The notes under the pieces: generated by a model
What the model was told of the DNA's origin: nothing
The model's database searches: none
What the model saw: the letters and a program-made list of their open reading frames with translations, nothing else
Shown: positions 52,285 through 60,217 of the stretch, one piece after another
Position numbering within the stretch: the stretch's first letter is position 1
How the letters are laid out: every line of letters starts with the position of its first letter
Source of the DNA: Cryptobacteroides sp934698975
Lineage (GTDB): Bacteria > Bacteroidota > Bacteroidia > Bacteroidales > UBA932
Assembly: GCA_934698975.1 (NCBI GenBank)
Contig: CAKUVR010000006.1
Location: 44,223 to 108,222 of the forward strand
Length of the DNA stretch: 64,000 nucleotides
Direction: 5' to 3'
Program-made: the position numbers and the translations under genes

Positions 52285-52436
52285 AGCATTCTTCCGCAAA
52301 TAATAACTTACTTTATCCGCCTGACATCCACCTGAAGCTGCCAACGAGAACTTATCGTTCCTTTTTTTGCCGATCATCTGTAGCCGTCACCCGGAACTGT
52401 CTGATGGGGTTTCGTTGCGGTTTTCTTGTTTATACA

Positions 52437-52528
52437 TTTGCGGCAACTATGAAAATTTAACACTTGTCGCAAAACAATAAAAATTATTCTTGTGCGGTAA
52501 CTCATTTTTTTTTACCTTTGTCGCAAAG
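52437..52528 (+). promoter_or_regulatory. Array of TTGYCGCAAA-type boxes upstream of the DUF234 ATPase
   Basis: TTTGCGGCAA (52437-52446) and TTGTCGCAAA (52464-52473) form an imperfect inverted repeat. A third element, CTTTG-TCG-CAAAG (52516-52528), is a palindrome covering the -7 box and start site. These look like operators, possibly for autoregulation. Confidence 0.5.
52489..52520 (+). promoter_or_regulatory. Promoter of the DUF234-type ATPase gene
   Basis: CTTG (52489-52492), 20-bp spacer, TACCTTTG (52513-52520). The ATG at 52534 is only ~7 nt after the predicted start, so the leader is very short. Confidence 0.65.
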
Positions 52529-52533
52529 CGATA

Positions 52534-53973
52534 ATGAATATGACGAATGAGATCATAGGACGGGAAGTAGAAATCAGGCTGCTTGAAGAATGCTATCAAT
52601 CAGGTAAGGCTGAATTGATTGCGGTGTACGGCAGGAGAAGGGTCGGTAAAACTTATCTGGTAAAAAGCCTTTTCCAGGACAGGTTTGATTTCTTTGTCAC
52701 CGGGCAATACGAAGGGAAACTTCGGGACGAACTATATTTGTGGAACAGGAAACTGGTTGAATGTTCCGGAAACTTCTATTCGGTGCCGCGTGATTGGAAT
52801 GAGGCGTTTGAACAGCTGAAGCACTACATCACCGCGATTCAAAAGAAAAGAGTAGTGATATTCATTGATGAAATGCCGTGGCTGGACACTCCTAAGTCTA
52901 AATTTGTCAGGGCTTTTGAATATTTTTGGAATGATTGGGCCTCCTCGCGGAATGAGCTTATGGTGATTATCTGCGGCTCTGCGACAACATGGATGAATGA
53001 CAATGTCATTTCCCAGAAAGGCGGACTCCACAATCGTGTCACCCGGAAAATTAAATTGTCTCAGTTCAATCTCCACGAGACTTCTCTTTTCCTTGCCAAG
53101 AAAGGCATCAAGTGGACAAACCACCAGATCGCGGAGTGTTATATGATTCTCGGAGGCACCCCGTATTATCTTGATTTGCTTCGCAAAGGTTATAGTCTGC
53201 CACAGAATGTCGATTTCTTGTTTTTCCGGAACAATGCGGAACTGGATGGTGAATATGATGTATTGTTGAAATCCTTGTTCAAGGACTCACAGACATACCG
53301 GCGTGTGATTGAACTTCTTGCGAAGCGTTCCAAGGGTATGACAAGGAAGGAGATGTGCGATGAACTGAAATTTTCCGATGGCGGGGCGTTCACAACCATT
53401 CTCGAAAATTTGAGGAATTGTGATTTCATAAGGTCATATTCAGCGTTCGGAAAGAAGGACCGGGACACGATGTATCAGCTTGGAGACATGTTCATACTCT
53501 TCTATCTCAAGTTTGTCAAGAATGGTGGTGGTAAGGACGAGGCTTTCTGGTCGAATTCAATCGATGATCCCGCGAGGCGTGTTTGGTCGGGATATGCCTT
53601 TGAGCAGTTGTGTCTCAGTCATATTCCCCAAATCAAGGAGGCTTTGGGCATCCGTGGCATTCTCAGCAACGTCTGCTCCTGGTACAAGAAGGGTGACAAC
53701 GCAAAGGGTATAAAAGGTCATCAGATAGACATCTTGATAGAACGTCGGGATCAGGTGATAAATGTCTGCGAGGCAAAATTTTCCAACAGGCCATACGTTG
53801 TGACCGGAAAATATCTTCAAGAAATGTATGAACGGATGGAGGATTTCCGCGACACGGTGAAAACCAACTCCGCCCTGCACCTCACAATGATCGCGTCAGC
53901 CGGACTTGCCTCAAATGAATATTCCGGTGAAATCCAGAGCGTTGTGATACTTGATGACCTTTTTAAGAATTGA
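52534..53973 (+). CDS. ATPase_2/DUF234 family ATP-binding protein with PD-(D/E)XK-like C-terminus
   Basis: 479 residues. N-terminal STAND-like ATPase: FIGRE-like IIGREVEIRLL, Walker A YGRRRVGKTYLV, Walker B VVIFIDEMPWLD, and sensor LMVIICGSATTWM. A winged-helix-like middle region (~250-310, RKEMCDELKF) leads to the DUF234 part, in which GYAFEQLCL, GHQIDILIE and VCEAKFS supply the E, D and E-x-K residues of a PD-(D/E)XK nuclease fold. Such proteins are widespread in Bacteroidetes and archaea with no settled function; defence or mobile-element control has been suggested for relatives. The gene is isolated and is flanked on both sides by similar TTTGCGGCAA inverted repeats. Confidence 0.88.
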   Translation: MNMTNEIIGREVEIRLLEECYQSGKAELIAVYGRRRVGKTYLVKSLFQDRFDFFVTGQYEGKLRDELYLWNRKLVECSGNFYSVPRDWNEAFEQLKHYITAIQKKRVVIFIDEMPWLDTPKSKFVRAFEYFWNDWASSRNELMVIICGSATTWMNDNVISQKGGLHNRVTRKIKLSQFNLHETSLFLAKKGIKWTNHQIAECYMILGGTPYYLDLLRKGYSLPQNVDFLFFRNNAELDGEYDVLLKSLFKDSQTYRRVIELLAKRSKGMTRKEMCDELKFSDGGAFTTILENLRNCDFIRSYSAFGKKDRDTMYQLGDMFILFYLKFVKNGGGKDEAFWSNSIDDPARRVWSGYAFEQLCLSHIPQIKEALGIRGILSNVCSWYKKGDNAKGIKGHQIDILIERRDQVINVCEAKFSNRPYVVTGKYLQEMYERMEDFRDTVKTNSALHLTMIASAGLASNEYSGEIQSVVILDDLFKN

Positions 53974-54065
53974 TATTCTCTTTCTTGTCCAGAAGTATCA
54001 CGACAGCAACTGCACGAACAAGGCATTCTTTGAAAGATACTTCGGATTGTGATTTCTCGCTTCAT

Positions 54066-54106
54066 ACCTTTGCGGCAATTGCATAAATAATGCACTTGCC
54101 GCAGAG
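54066..54106. promoter_or_regulatory. TTTGCGGCAA inverted repeat downstream of the DUF234 ATPase
   Basis: TTTGCGGCAA (54070-54079) and TTGCCGCAGA (54097-54106) form an inverted repeat like the one at 52437-52473. TACCTTTG (54066-54073) overlaps its left arm, so it could be an operator over a promoter reading toward 54188. Confidence 0.45.
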
Positions 54107-54147
54107 CTGTCAGAATATGATTGTTAGGCTTTTCCGCTGAATTATGA

Positions 54148-54155
54148 TATCTTTG
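54148..54155 (+). promoter_or_regulatory. -7 box upstream of the GH109-like gene
   Basis: TATCTTTG fits TAnnTTTG; the -33 region is weak (nearest TTG is 24 bp away). Predicted leader ~25 nt. Confidence 0.4.
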
Positions 54156-54187
54156 TACCTGAAATATGATTTAAATATAAATAAGCA

Positions 54188-55576
54188 ATGAATCTTAGGA
54201 ATATGTTCGCAGCTTTGCTGCTTGTAATTGCGGTGTCGTGTTCAACTGTGAACAAGAGTGGCGTGATCAGGGTTGAGACTCCGGCCCGTCCTGCCGGCCA
54301 GGAGAATGTCCTTGGCCTGACAGTCCCTGCGATGGACACCGTCAGAGTCGGCTTTGTCGGCATCGGAATGCGTGGCTCAAGCGCTGTGGAGCGTTACACC
54401 TACGTGCCTGGGGTCAAGATAACCGCCCTTTGTGACGTTGAGGCGAACCGTGTTGAGAAGGCTCAGAAGACACTGGAAGACAGAGGATTCCCTAAAGCCG
54501 CTGAATATTCCGGCAGCACCGAGGCCTACAAGGAGCTTTGCGACCGTGATGACATTGATCTGGTTTATATCTGTACTGACTGGAAGCACCACGTTCCGAT
54601 CGCCCTCTATGCGATGGAGCACGGCAAGAATGTCGCTGTCGAGGTTCCTGCCGCCGCTTCGCTTGAGGACATCTGGGCTCTTGTGAATATGTCCGAGAAG
54701 ACCCGCAAGCACTGCATGATGCTTGAGAACTGCTGCTATGACTTCTTTGAAATGACGGCCTTAACGATGGCTCAGAAGGGCCTGTTCGGCGAGATTATCC
54801 ACGGTGAAGGTTCTTATCATCATAATCTGGATCCGTTCTGGAATGCCTACTGGAACAACTGGAGACTTGATTTCAACAAGGCCACCAAGGGAGATGTCTA
54901 TTCCACCCACGGACTCGGGCCTGTCTGCCAGGTCATGAACATTCATCGTGGAGACCGTTTCAAGACTCTTGTGGCCATGGAGACCAAGACAGTCAACGGT
55001 CCTAAGCACGTTGAGGCTAAGACCGGGGAGAAATGTGATGATTTCCAGAACGGAGACCTCACGATGACAATGATCTCCACGGAGAAAGGCAAGACCATCC
55101 TTGTGGAGCACGATGTGATGACCCCGCGTCCTTACAGCCGTATGTACCAGATTGTCGGCAGCGACGGCTACGCTGGAAAGTACCCGACTCAGCAGATTTG
55201 CCTGCGTGACAATGCCACAGAAGGTACCTCTACTGATTTCCAGAACCTTGGCCGTGAGGTTGTCTATTCAGGAGACAGGCTGAAAGCCCTGATGGAGGAG
55301 AACAGGAATCCTATCCTTACCCCTGAGCTTGAGGCTCTTGCGAAGAAGGTCGGTGGCCACGGCGGAATGGACTTCATCATGGACTACCGTCTGATCTACT
55401 GTCTCAGGAACGGCCTTCCTCTCGACATGGATGTCTATGACATGGCCGAGTGGTGCTGCCTCACCGAACTCGGAAGGATCTCAATGGAGAACGGAAACGC
55501 CCCTGTCGAAGTTCCAGACTTCACCCGTGGCGCCTGGGACCAGATCAAAGGCTTCACCTACGCCTTCGCTGAGTAA
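54188..55576 (+). CDS. Gfo/Idh/MocA-family lipoprotein, GH109-like (NAD-dependent alpha-N-acetylgalactosaminidase family)
   Basis: 462-residue exported protein (lipobox IAVSC). A Rossmann NAD-binding domain (VRVGFVGIGMRGSSAV; ITALCDVE; LVYICTDWKHH; GKNVAVEVPAAASLEDIW) is joined to a Gfo/Idh/MocA C-terminal domain. The segments GSYHHNLDPFWN, STHGLGPVCQVMNI and GGHGGMDFIMDYRLI match the GH109 branch, which cleaves glycosides with bound NAD through an elimination mechanism; His and Tyr residues needed for this are in those segments. The substrate is probably alpha-GalNAc in mucin-like or host glycans, but GH109-like clades include untested specificities. Monocistronic. Confidence 0.88.
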   Translation: MNLRNMFAALLLVIAVSCSTVNKSGVIRVETPARPAGQENVLGLTVPAMDTVRVGFVGIGMRGSSAVERYTYVPGVKITALCDVEANRVEKAQKTLEDRGFPKAAEYSGSTEAYKELCDRDDIDLVYICTDWKHHVPIALYAMEHGKNVAVEVPAAASLEDIWALVNMSEKTRKHCMMLENCCYDFFEMTALTMAQKGLFGEIIHGEGSYHHNLDPFWNAYWNNWRLDFNKATKGDVYSTHGLGPVCQVMNIHRGDRFKTLVAMETKTVNGPKHVEAKTGEKCDDFQNGDLTMTMISTEKGKTILVEHDVMTPRPYSRMYQIVGSDGYAGKYPTQQICLRDNATEGTSTDFQNLGREVVYSGDRLKALMEENRNPILTPELEALAKKVGGHGGMDFIMDYRLIYCLRNGLPLDMDVYDMAEWCCLTELGRISMENGNAPVEVPDFTRGAWDQIKGFTYAFAE

Positions 55577-55616
55577 GAAGTCGCGCGGTTTCCTGCCAAC
55601 GGAGTGTTTTCTGTAA

Positions 55617-56402
55617 CTACTTTGCAGTGACGATGTAGAAGCAGGAGGTAGAGAGAAAGTTGCGTAGAAACGGGATGTGGTCGAGGCCAAGGCGCAGACG
55701 GGTCGGACGGAGATGGAACTTGGCCTTGTAGTGCGGGCTGATCAGCCATAGCTTACGCTCAACAATCTGAAAACCGTTTTCTTCACATAGGCGCTCGAAT
55801 TTTTCGGGAGTCATCTTGGATCGCTTGATGCTCAAAAGTTCATCGATCTTGGCCGGCTCTTCCTTGAATATTCTCAGATAGCCTCGGTAAAGGCTGGCCG
55901 GAAGGAGGTGCATGAACGGGACTTTGGAGCAGACTCCACTCCGGCAAATCTGCTGGTGGCCTCCAAATGGCATCTGCCAGGCCGGAAAGCCGAAGAACGC
56001 GATTCCGTCAGGTTTCAGGAATATCTTGATGCCGGAGAAGAAGGCCGGTTTGTCCTCCGGCTCGATGTGCTCGATCACATCGTGGATCAGCACGATGTCG
56101 AAACGGTCATCCCGTGCGGGCATATTCAGAAAGTTTCCGCTGATGAACTCACCGGGCATATTCCTCACCGCGAAATATTCCTTGGCGTGCTCTATCTTGT
56201 TGGCAGCCAGATCTATGCCTGTCACCGAGCATCCCGCTTCGGCGAACGGCAGCAGGTTTCCGCCCTCGCCGCAGCCTATCTCCAGAACCCGTGTTCCGGC
56301 TCCGATGCTCTTGAATTTACGAAGATAATCAATGTAAAACTCCCGGGAAGTCTGCGCCAACTCCCTGAAATACCGTTCTCTGTCTGTGTGTCGTTCCTGC
56401 AT
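55617..56402 (-). CDS. Class I SAM-dependent methyltransferase
   Basis: The start MQERHTDRERYF (56402) is chosen because a TAATTTTG -7 box lies at 56451-56458, exactly where the longer frame would start. Rossmann methyltransferase motifs are clear: motif I VLEIGCGEGGNLLPFAEAG, acidic strand-2 end GIDLAANKIE, motif II/III region FDIVLIHDVIEHIEP and the post-motif FLKPDGIAFFGFPAW. The C-terminal ~100 residues carry a basic tail resembling methyltransferases acting on lipid-linked sugars or quinones, but acceptor is unknown. Its stop is 40 bp from the convergent GH109 stop. Confidence 0.88.
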   Translation of the reverse strand: MQERHTDRERYFRELAQTSREFYIDYLRKFKSIGAGTRVLEIGCGEGGNLLPFAEAGCSVTGIDLAANKIEHAKEYFAVRNMPGEFISGNFLNMPARDDRFDIVLIHDVIEHIEPEDKPAFFSGIKIFLKPDGIAFFGFPAWQMPFGGHQQICRSGVCSKVPFMHLLPASLYRGYLRIFKEEPAKIDELLSIKRSKMTPEKFERLCEENGFQIVERKLWLISPHYKAKFHLRPTRLRLGLDHIPFLRNFLSTSCFYIVTAK

Positions 56403-56450
56403 TGTGCGTTTTATATTCTTTGCCAAATCTCTGGCAACTATTTTTGTTTG

Positions 56451-56458
56451 CAAAATTA
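56451..56458 (-). promoter_or_regulatory. -7 box of the methyltransferase gene
   Basis: TAATTTTG on the minus strand (plus-strand CAAAATTA). It decides the ATG at 56402 as start. Confidence 0.5.
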
Positions 56459-56575
56459 GTGAAAAAGAGAAAATTAATCTATGACTTTACGTGGCGCTTA
56501 ATGAATTGACGGTTAAGGGGATAAGCATTCTCGTGGTACGGATTATTGTACCAGCAAAACCCTTTATGCGTTGAT

Positions 56576-58981
56576 TTACAAAGTGTTGTCCGCCACGAAC
56601 TTCCGGACAATCTCCAGGATTTCGTTACCGTAGTTGTCACACTTGGACTTGCCTAAGCCTTTGACGGCCAGCAGTTCCTCTTTTGTGGTGGGGGCGATGT
56701 CGGCGATGGCCAGAAGGGTCTTCTGGTGGAGGATTATGTAGGCTGGGACGTTCTCACTTTGGTACTTTTCCCGTCGCCAGTCTATCAATGCTTGAACCAG
56801 TTCAGGGTGCTGGCTGCCAGTATAGGTGGATTGGTCTCCGTCCGGTCCCTGAGCCTGTCGAATGGTGGACGGTGAGCTTGTCGAACCGTCCGCAATGGCC
56901 CCCTGAGTTTGTCGAAGTGCCAGTGGTTCGACAGGCTCACCAACCGACTGTCCTTCCGGTCGCTGAGCTTGCGGTGCACTGAGCTTGTCGAAGTGCCGAA
57001 GCGACTTCTCTGAATCTGAAACCTTCTCCGGAGTGGAAATCAACGATCTGACCAACGCCTTTAGCGACCTTTCCTCCGACAACTCGTTGTCCGTCTTTAA
57101 TTTATGGTATGCCTTGGTGCTGAAGCCATCAGACAGAACAGCCTCGTAAAGTGTAAGCCGGAACCTCAGTTCGGAGAGAAACTCCTCGGAGGCTGACTTA
57201 AAAGCCTTCTTGACCTCCTTGTCGTCAATCTCGATGAGCGTCAACGGAGCGGCGAACGAAGCCAAAGGCCGAAGCTCTTTGTGGAAATATTCACAAGCCT
57301 TTGTGACGCGCTCCCGCAAGAGAGGAAAGTCCTCCGCCACGCCGCCGTGGACTGTCGAGGCGATGTAACGGATCTGCTTTTGGAACTTCATGGCCGTGTC
57401 GCTGAGGGGACGTATTCCTACCAATGTTTTCGGGACACTTTCCTTGCTGTTGCCTGACTCTTCGGCGAGAAGGCCGGCCAAGGCTGAATTCCCGGCTCCG
57501 ACCGTGTTGAACCTGTCCGCCTGGTCAGGATAGAGGTTTGAAAGGTTGACCTGATATATTCGGTTGACCCTGTTGTAAAGATAGCGAAGGCGCTGAAGGT
57601 CAAAGGCGTCACAAAGGGTCGAGGTGAAATATTCATTGGACATCGCCGACAGTTTGAGCCGCACCTCGTCCGCCGGCTCGCGGCTGCTTTCGAACGCTGT
57701 GACTTCCTCACTGGTGAATGTGCAGCGTCGGGTGATCGGGGTTGTCAGGACGATGCCTTCGAGGGTGCGGCAGCGGGAAAGGGCGACATAGACCTGCCCG
57801 AACGAGAAAGCCGCCCCAGCATCGATGATGACATGATCAAAAGTCAGCCCCTGGCTCTTGTGGATCGTCACCGCCCAGGCCGGACGCAGAGGGACCTGCT
57901 CGAAAGTCCCATCCACAATTCCTTCAATCTCACCGCTTTCCTCGTTCAGCCCGTAACGGATGTTCTCCCATTTCTCTGTCGTGACAACGATGCTCTCGCC
58001 AATCTCGTCCTTCACGATCAGCTGTGGCTTCACCTTCTCGACAGTCGCGATCTTTCCGTTGTAGTAGCGAGTCTCCCCGGAAGTGTCGTTGCGCACGAAC
58101 ATCACCTGAGCGCCCTCCCTCAGACGAAGCCGAGTCTCCGCCGGGTAGGCGTTTTCCGGGAATATTCCTTCGACCTGAGCCTCGAAAGTGGCTTCTTCCG
58201 TGTCCAATGCGCTCATCTTCGCCTCGTTGACCGAGTCGGCCTGCGCATTGTGGGTCGTCAGGCGGATCCAACGCTCGTTTTCCGGCGGCACGAATCCAGG
58301 GTTCAGCCTCTTGTTCAGCTCGTTGAGAGCCGCATCACTCGGCATCCCCGACCGCACCTCATTCAGAATGTCAAGGAATATTCTGTCGCTTTGCCGGTGC
58401 ACCTTCTCCAGCTGGATCGTCACGTACGGAAGCCGCTGCAACACCTTGGAATTGAAAAAGAAAGGCGATGAATATACCTGCTCCATGTACGGCCTTTCCG
58501 ACTCCTTGACAACCGGAGGGAGCTGCTGTATGTCCCCGATCATCAGAACCTGCACCCCTCCGAACGGCCTGTCGTTGCGGCGGTAACGCTTCAAGATGTC
58601 ATCTATCGCGTCCAGAATGTCCGCCCTCACCATCGAGATCTCATCGATGATCAGCAGGTCGAGAGTCCGCAGGATCTTCACCCTTTCCTTGCGCAGGGAA
58701 CGCATCCGCTCCGGCATCTGGTACTCGGTAACAAGTTCTTTGACATCAGGTAGATACGGGCAAAGCGGCAGTTGGAAAAACGAATGGATTGTCACACCGC
58801 CCGCATTGATCGCCGCCACTCCTGTAGGAGCCACGACCGCAAACCGTTTGGAAGTTTGTCTTACGATTTCTTTCAGGAATGTTGTCTTTCCCGTGCCGGC
58901 CTTGCCGGTCAGGAACACGGAGACCCCCGTCTCTTCCACATATCTCTCCGCCAAAGTGAATCTCTCGTCCTTTTCAATCAT
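56576..58981 (-). CDS. Pif1/RecD-like SF1 helicase with C-terminal HRDC domain
   Basis: Starting at MIEKDERFTLAERY (an upstream ATG would add 12 residues). SF1B helicase motifs: Q-like region and motif I VFLTGKAGTGKTTFLK, Ia VAPTGVAAINAGGVTIHSFF, II LLIIDEISMV, III MIGDIQQLPPV, IV-V WAVTIHKSQGLTFDHVIID and VI VYVALSRCRTLEG. This matches the Pif1-like group, 5'-3' helicases of replication and repair. The last ~80 residues form an HRDC domain (ELVQALIDWRREKYQSENVPAYI...LAVKGLGKSKCDNYG). Between them a ~55-residue linker is built from repeats (FDKLSAPQAQRPEGQSVGEPVEP; IRQAQGP). Length 801 with the linker. Confidence 0.93.
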   Translation of the reverse strand: MIEKDERFTLAERYVEETGVSVFLTGKAGTGKTTFLKEIVRQTSKRFAVVAPTGVAAINAGGVTIHSFFQLPLCPYLPDVKELVTEYQMPERMRSLRKERVKILRTLDLLIIDEISMVRADILDAIDDILKRYRRNDRPFGGVQVLMIGDIQQLPPVVKESERPYMEQVYSSPFFFNSKVLQRLPYVTIQLEKVHRQSDRIFLDILNEVRSGMPSDAALNELNKRLNPGFVPPENERWIRLTTHNAQADSVNEAKMSALDTEEATFEAQVEGIFPENAYPAETRLRLREGAQVMFVRNDTSGETRYYNGKIATVEKVKPQLIVKDEIGESIVVTTEKWENIRYGLNEESGEIEGIVDGTFEQVPLRPAWAVTIHKSQGLTFDHVIIDAGAAFSFGQVYVALSRCRTLEGIVLTTPITRRCTFTSEEVTAFESSREPADEVRLKLSAMSNEYFTSTLCDAFDLQRLRYLYNRVNRIYQVNLSNLYPDQADRFNTVGAGNSALAGLLAEESGNSKESVPKTLVGIRPLSDTAMKFQKQIRYIASTVHGGVAEDFPLLRERVTKACEYFHKELRPLASFAAPLTLIEIDDKEVKKAFKSASEEFLSELRFRLTLYEAVLSDGFSTKAYHKLKTDNELSEERSLKALVRSLISTPEKVSDSEKSLRHFDKLSAPQAQRPEGQSVGEPVEPLALRQTQGAIADGSTSSPSTIRQAQGPDGDQSTYTGSQHPELVQALIDWRREKYQSENVPAYIILHQKTLLAIADIAPTTKEELLAVKGLGKSKCDNYGNEILEIVRKFVADNTL
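56844..56996. repeat. Cluster of GAGCYTGTCGA palindromic repeats inside the helicase gene
   Basis: Six or so cores in ~150 bp. The clearest: GGACGGT-GAGCTTGTCGA-ACCGTCC (56867-56891, perfect 7-bp arms) and GCACT-GAGCTTGTCGA-AGTGC (56976-56996). A reverse copy GGT-TCGACAGGCTC-ACC is at 56925-56941. All are translated in the linker before the HRDC domain. Confidence 0.88.
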
Positions 58982-59082
58982 AGAGCCTTTTTGTTTTGTC
59001 AATGGTTGTCCGGCCAACTTTTATTCCTCAATGGCCATCCGGACATAAAACTGGCCGAAAGTCGGCTTGGCTTTCGTTCCGC

Positions 59083-59113
59083 TAAAGTTAGCATTAAAAG
59101 TCCTTCCGGCAAA
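59083..59113 (-). promoter_or_regulatory. Promoter of the helicase gene
   Basis: TAACTTTA on the minus strand (plus-strand TAAAGTTA, 59083-59090), 19-bp spacer, TTTG (plus-strand CAAA, 59110-59113). Leader ~95 nt. The rest of the 58982-59306 gap shows no gene. Confidence 0.65.
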
Positions 59114-59291
59114 ATCGGATTTGACTGGCAAATTTTCAGATGTGAAATCTCTGTGGCGGCTAATGTGTTGTCTATTAGTGAATTGAGTAGGTGCTCTACT
59201 CGCATTTTGGAGAGAGGGTGCCTCTTTTATTTTTCTGATTAATAACCTTTTAGGTGCCACGCTGAAAAATCCGTTTCTCAAGAAAAATTAT

Positions 59292-59299
59292 TAAGTTTG
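59292..59299 (+). promoter_or_regulatory. -7 box of queH, implying a leaderless mRNA
   Basis: TAAGTTTG ends 7 bp before the ATG at 59307, so transcription would begin at or next to the start codon. The -33 region is TTTC-like and not convincing. Confidence 0.4.
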
Positions 59300-59306
59300 T
59301 AATAAA

Positions 59307-60140
59307 ATGCCGAACGGGAATATTCATAAAAGGGGATTCTCTCCAGAGCCGCCGGTGGGCTGCGGCCTTTCGAAGGATCGCATCTTGCTGCATTGCTGCT
59401 GCGCCCCATGCTCAACCGCCATCATCGAATGGATGACCATCTCCGGTCTGCGTCCCGGAATATTCTTCAGCAACTCCAACATCGTCCCTTTCCGTGAATA
59501 TTCCATCCGCCGCGACGAATTAATCCGCTATGCCGCTGCGCACGGTTTGGAAACCATTGATGATGAATATAATCACGCCGCTTGGCTGTCATTTGTCCGT
59601 CGGCTGGAGTCTCCTCTGGCCGGTGAGCGGACGGCACCGGTCGCTGAGCCTGTCTCTCCGGTCGCTGAGCTTGCCGAAGCGCCCGGACAAAGAGAAGAAG
59701 AGTTGCCTCCGGCCACTGAGCCTGCCATCCGCATCGCCGACATGCCGGAGCGCGGCCCGCGTTGTCTGGAGTGCTTCAAGTTCCGTCTCCTTCGCGCCGC
59801 CAGATACGCCGCTACCCACGGATATACCATCCTGACCACAACTCTGGCTTCTTCCCGTTGGAAAGATTTGGGGCAGGTTGACACCGCTGGCCGTTGGGCT
59901 TGTGAAACGGTTAATGCGTCTTTGGTCATGCCGGGCAATAATCTGTTGTCAACGCCTTGCCCTGGTGTCGTTCCCGATAGTGTTCAGGCAAATACGATTG
60001 GACACCAGACATCCCATGTTCTTTGGTGGAACCAGAACTGGCGTCGAGGTGGCCTTCAGGAACGCCGCAACGCCTTGATAAAGGAATGGGATATGTATAA
60101 CCAAACATTCTGCGGATGCGAATTTTCCGAGCGGCATTGA
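59307..60140 (+). CDS. queH: Epoxyqueuosine reductase QueH
   Basis: QueH (DUF208 type) carries out the last step of queuosine tRNA modification using an iron-sulfur cluster and a nearby metal ion. Conserved parts: LLHCCCAPCSTAIIEWM, YNHAAWLSFVRRLE, GPRCLECFKFRL, TTTLASSRWKDL and the C-terminal FCGCEFS, so all four cluster-ligating or catalytic Cys sets are present. Between WLSFVRRLE and GPRC there are ~45 residues (GERTAPVAEPVSPVAELAEAP...) made from palindromic repeats; in normal QueH proteins this gap is short. Length 277 against a usual ~190-220. Confidence 0.93.
   Translation: MPNGNIHKRGFSPEPPVGCGLSKDRILLHCCCAPCSTAIIEWMTISGLRPGIFFSNSNIVPFREYSIRRDELIRYAAAHGLETIDDEYNHAAWLSFVRRLESPLAGERTAPVAEPVSPVAELAEAPGQREEELPPATEPAIRIADMPERGPRCLECFKFRLLRAARYAATHGYTILTTTLASSRWKDLGQVDTAGRWACETVNASLVMPGNNLLSTPCPGVVPDSVQANTIGHQTSHVLWWNQNWRRGGLQERRNALIKEWDMYNQTFCGCEFSERH
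59643..59726 (+). repeat. GAGCYTGTCGA-type palindromic repeats inside queH
   Basis: CGCT-GAGCTTGCCGA-AGCG (59663-59681) is a clear copy with one loop substitution; partial copies (CTGAGCCTG) lie at 59644 and 59715. They encode VAEPVSPVAELAEAP and ATEPA in frame. Confidence 0.75.
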
Positions 60141-60180
60141 CCAGAAGACTTATACGGATAGGCAAAACGATATGGCCTGG

Positions 60181-60210
60181 ATTGAAACCGAAATGAATAT
60201 GTTATATTTA
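60181..60210 (+). promoter_or_regulatory. Promoter of the GH2 gene
   Basis: ATTG (60181-60184), 18-bp spacer, TATATTTA (60203-60210), 7 bp before the ATG at 60218; predicted mRNA is leaderless or nearly so. Confidence 0.45.
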
Positions 60211-60217
60211 AGATAAT

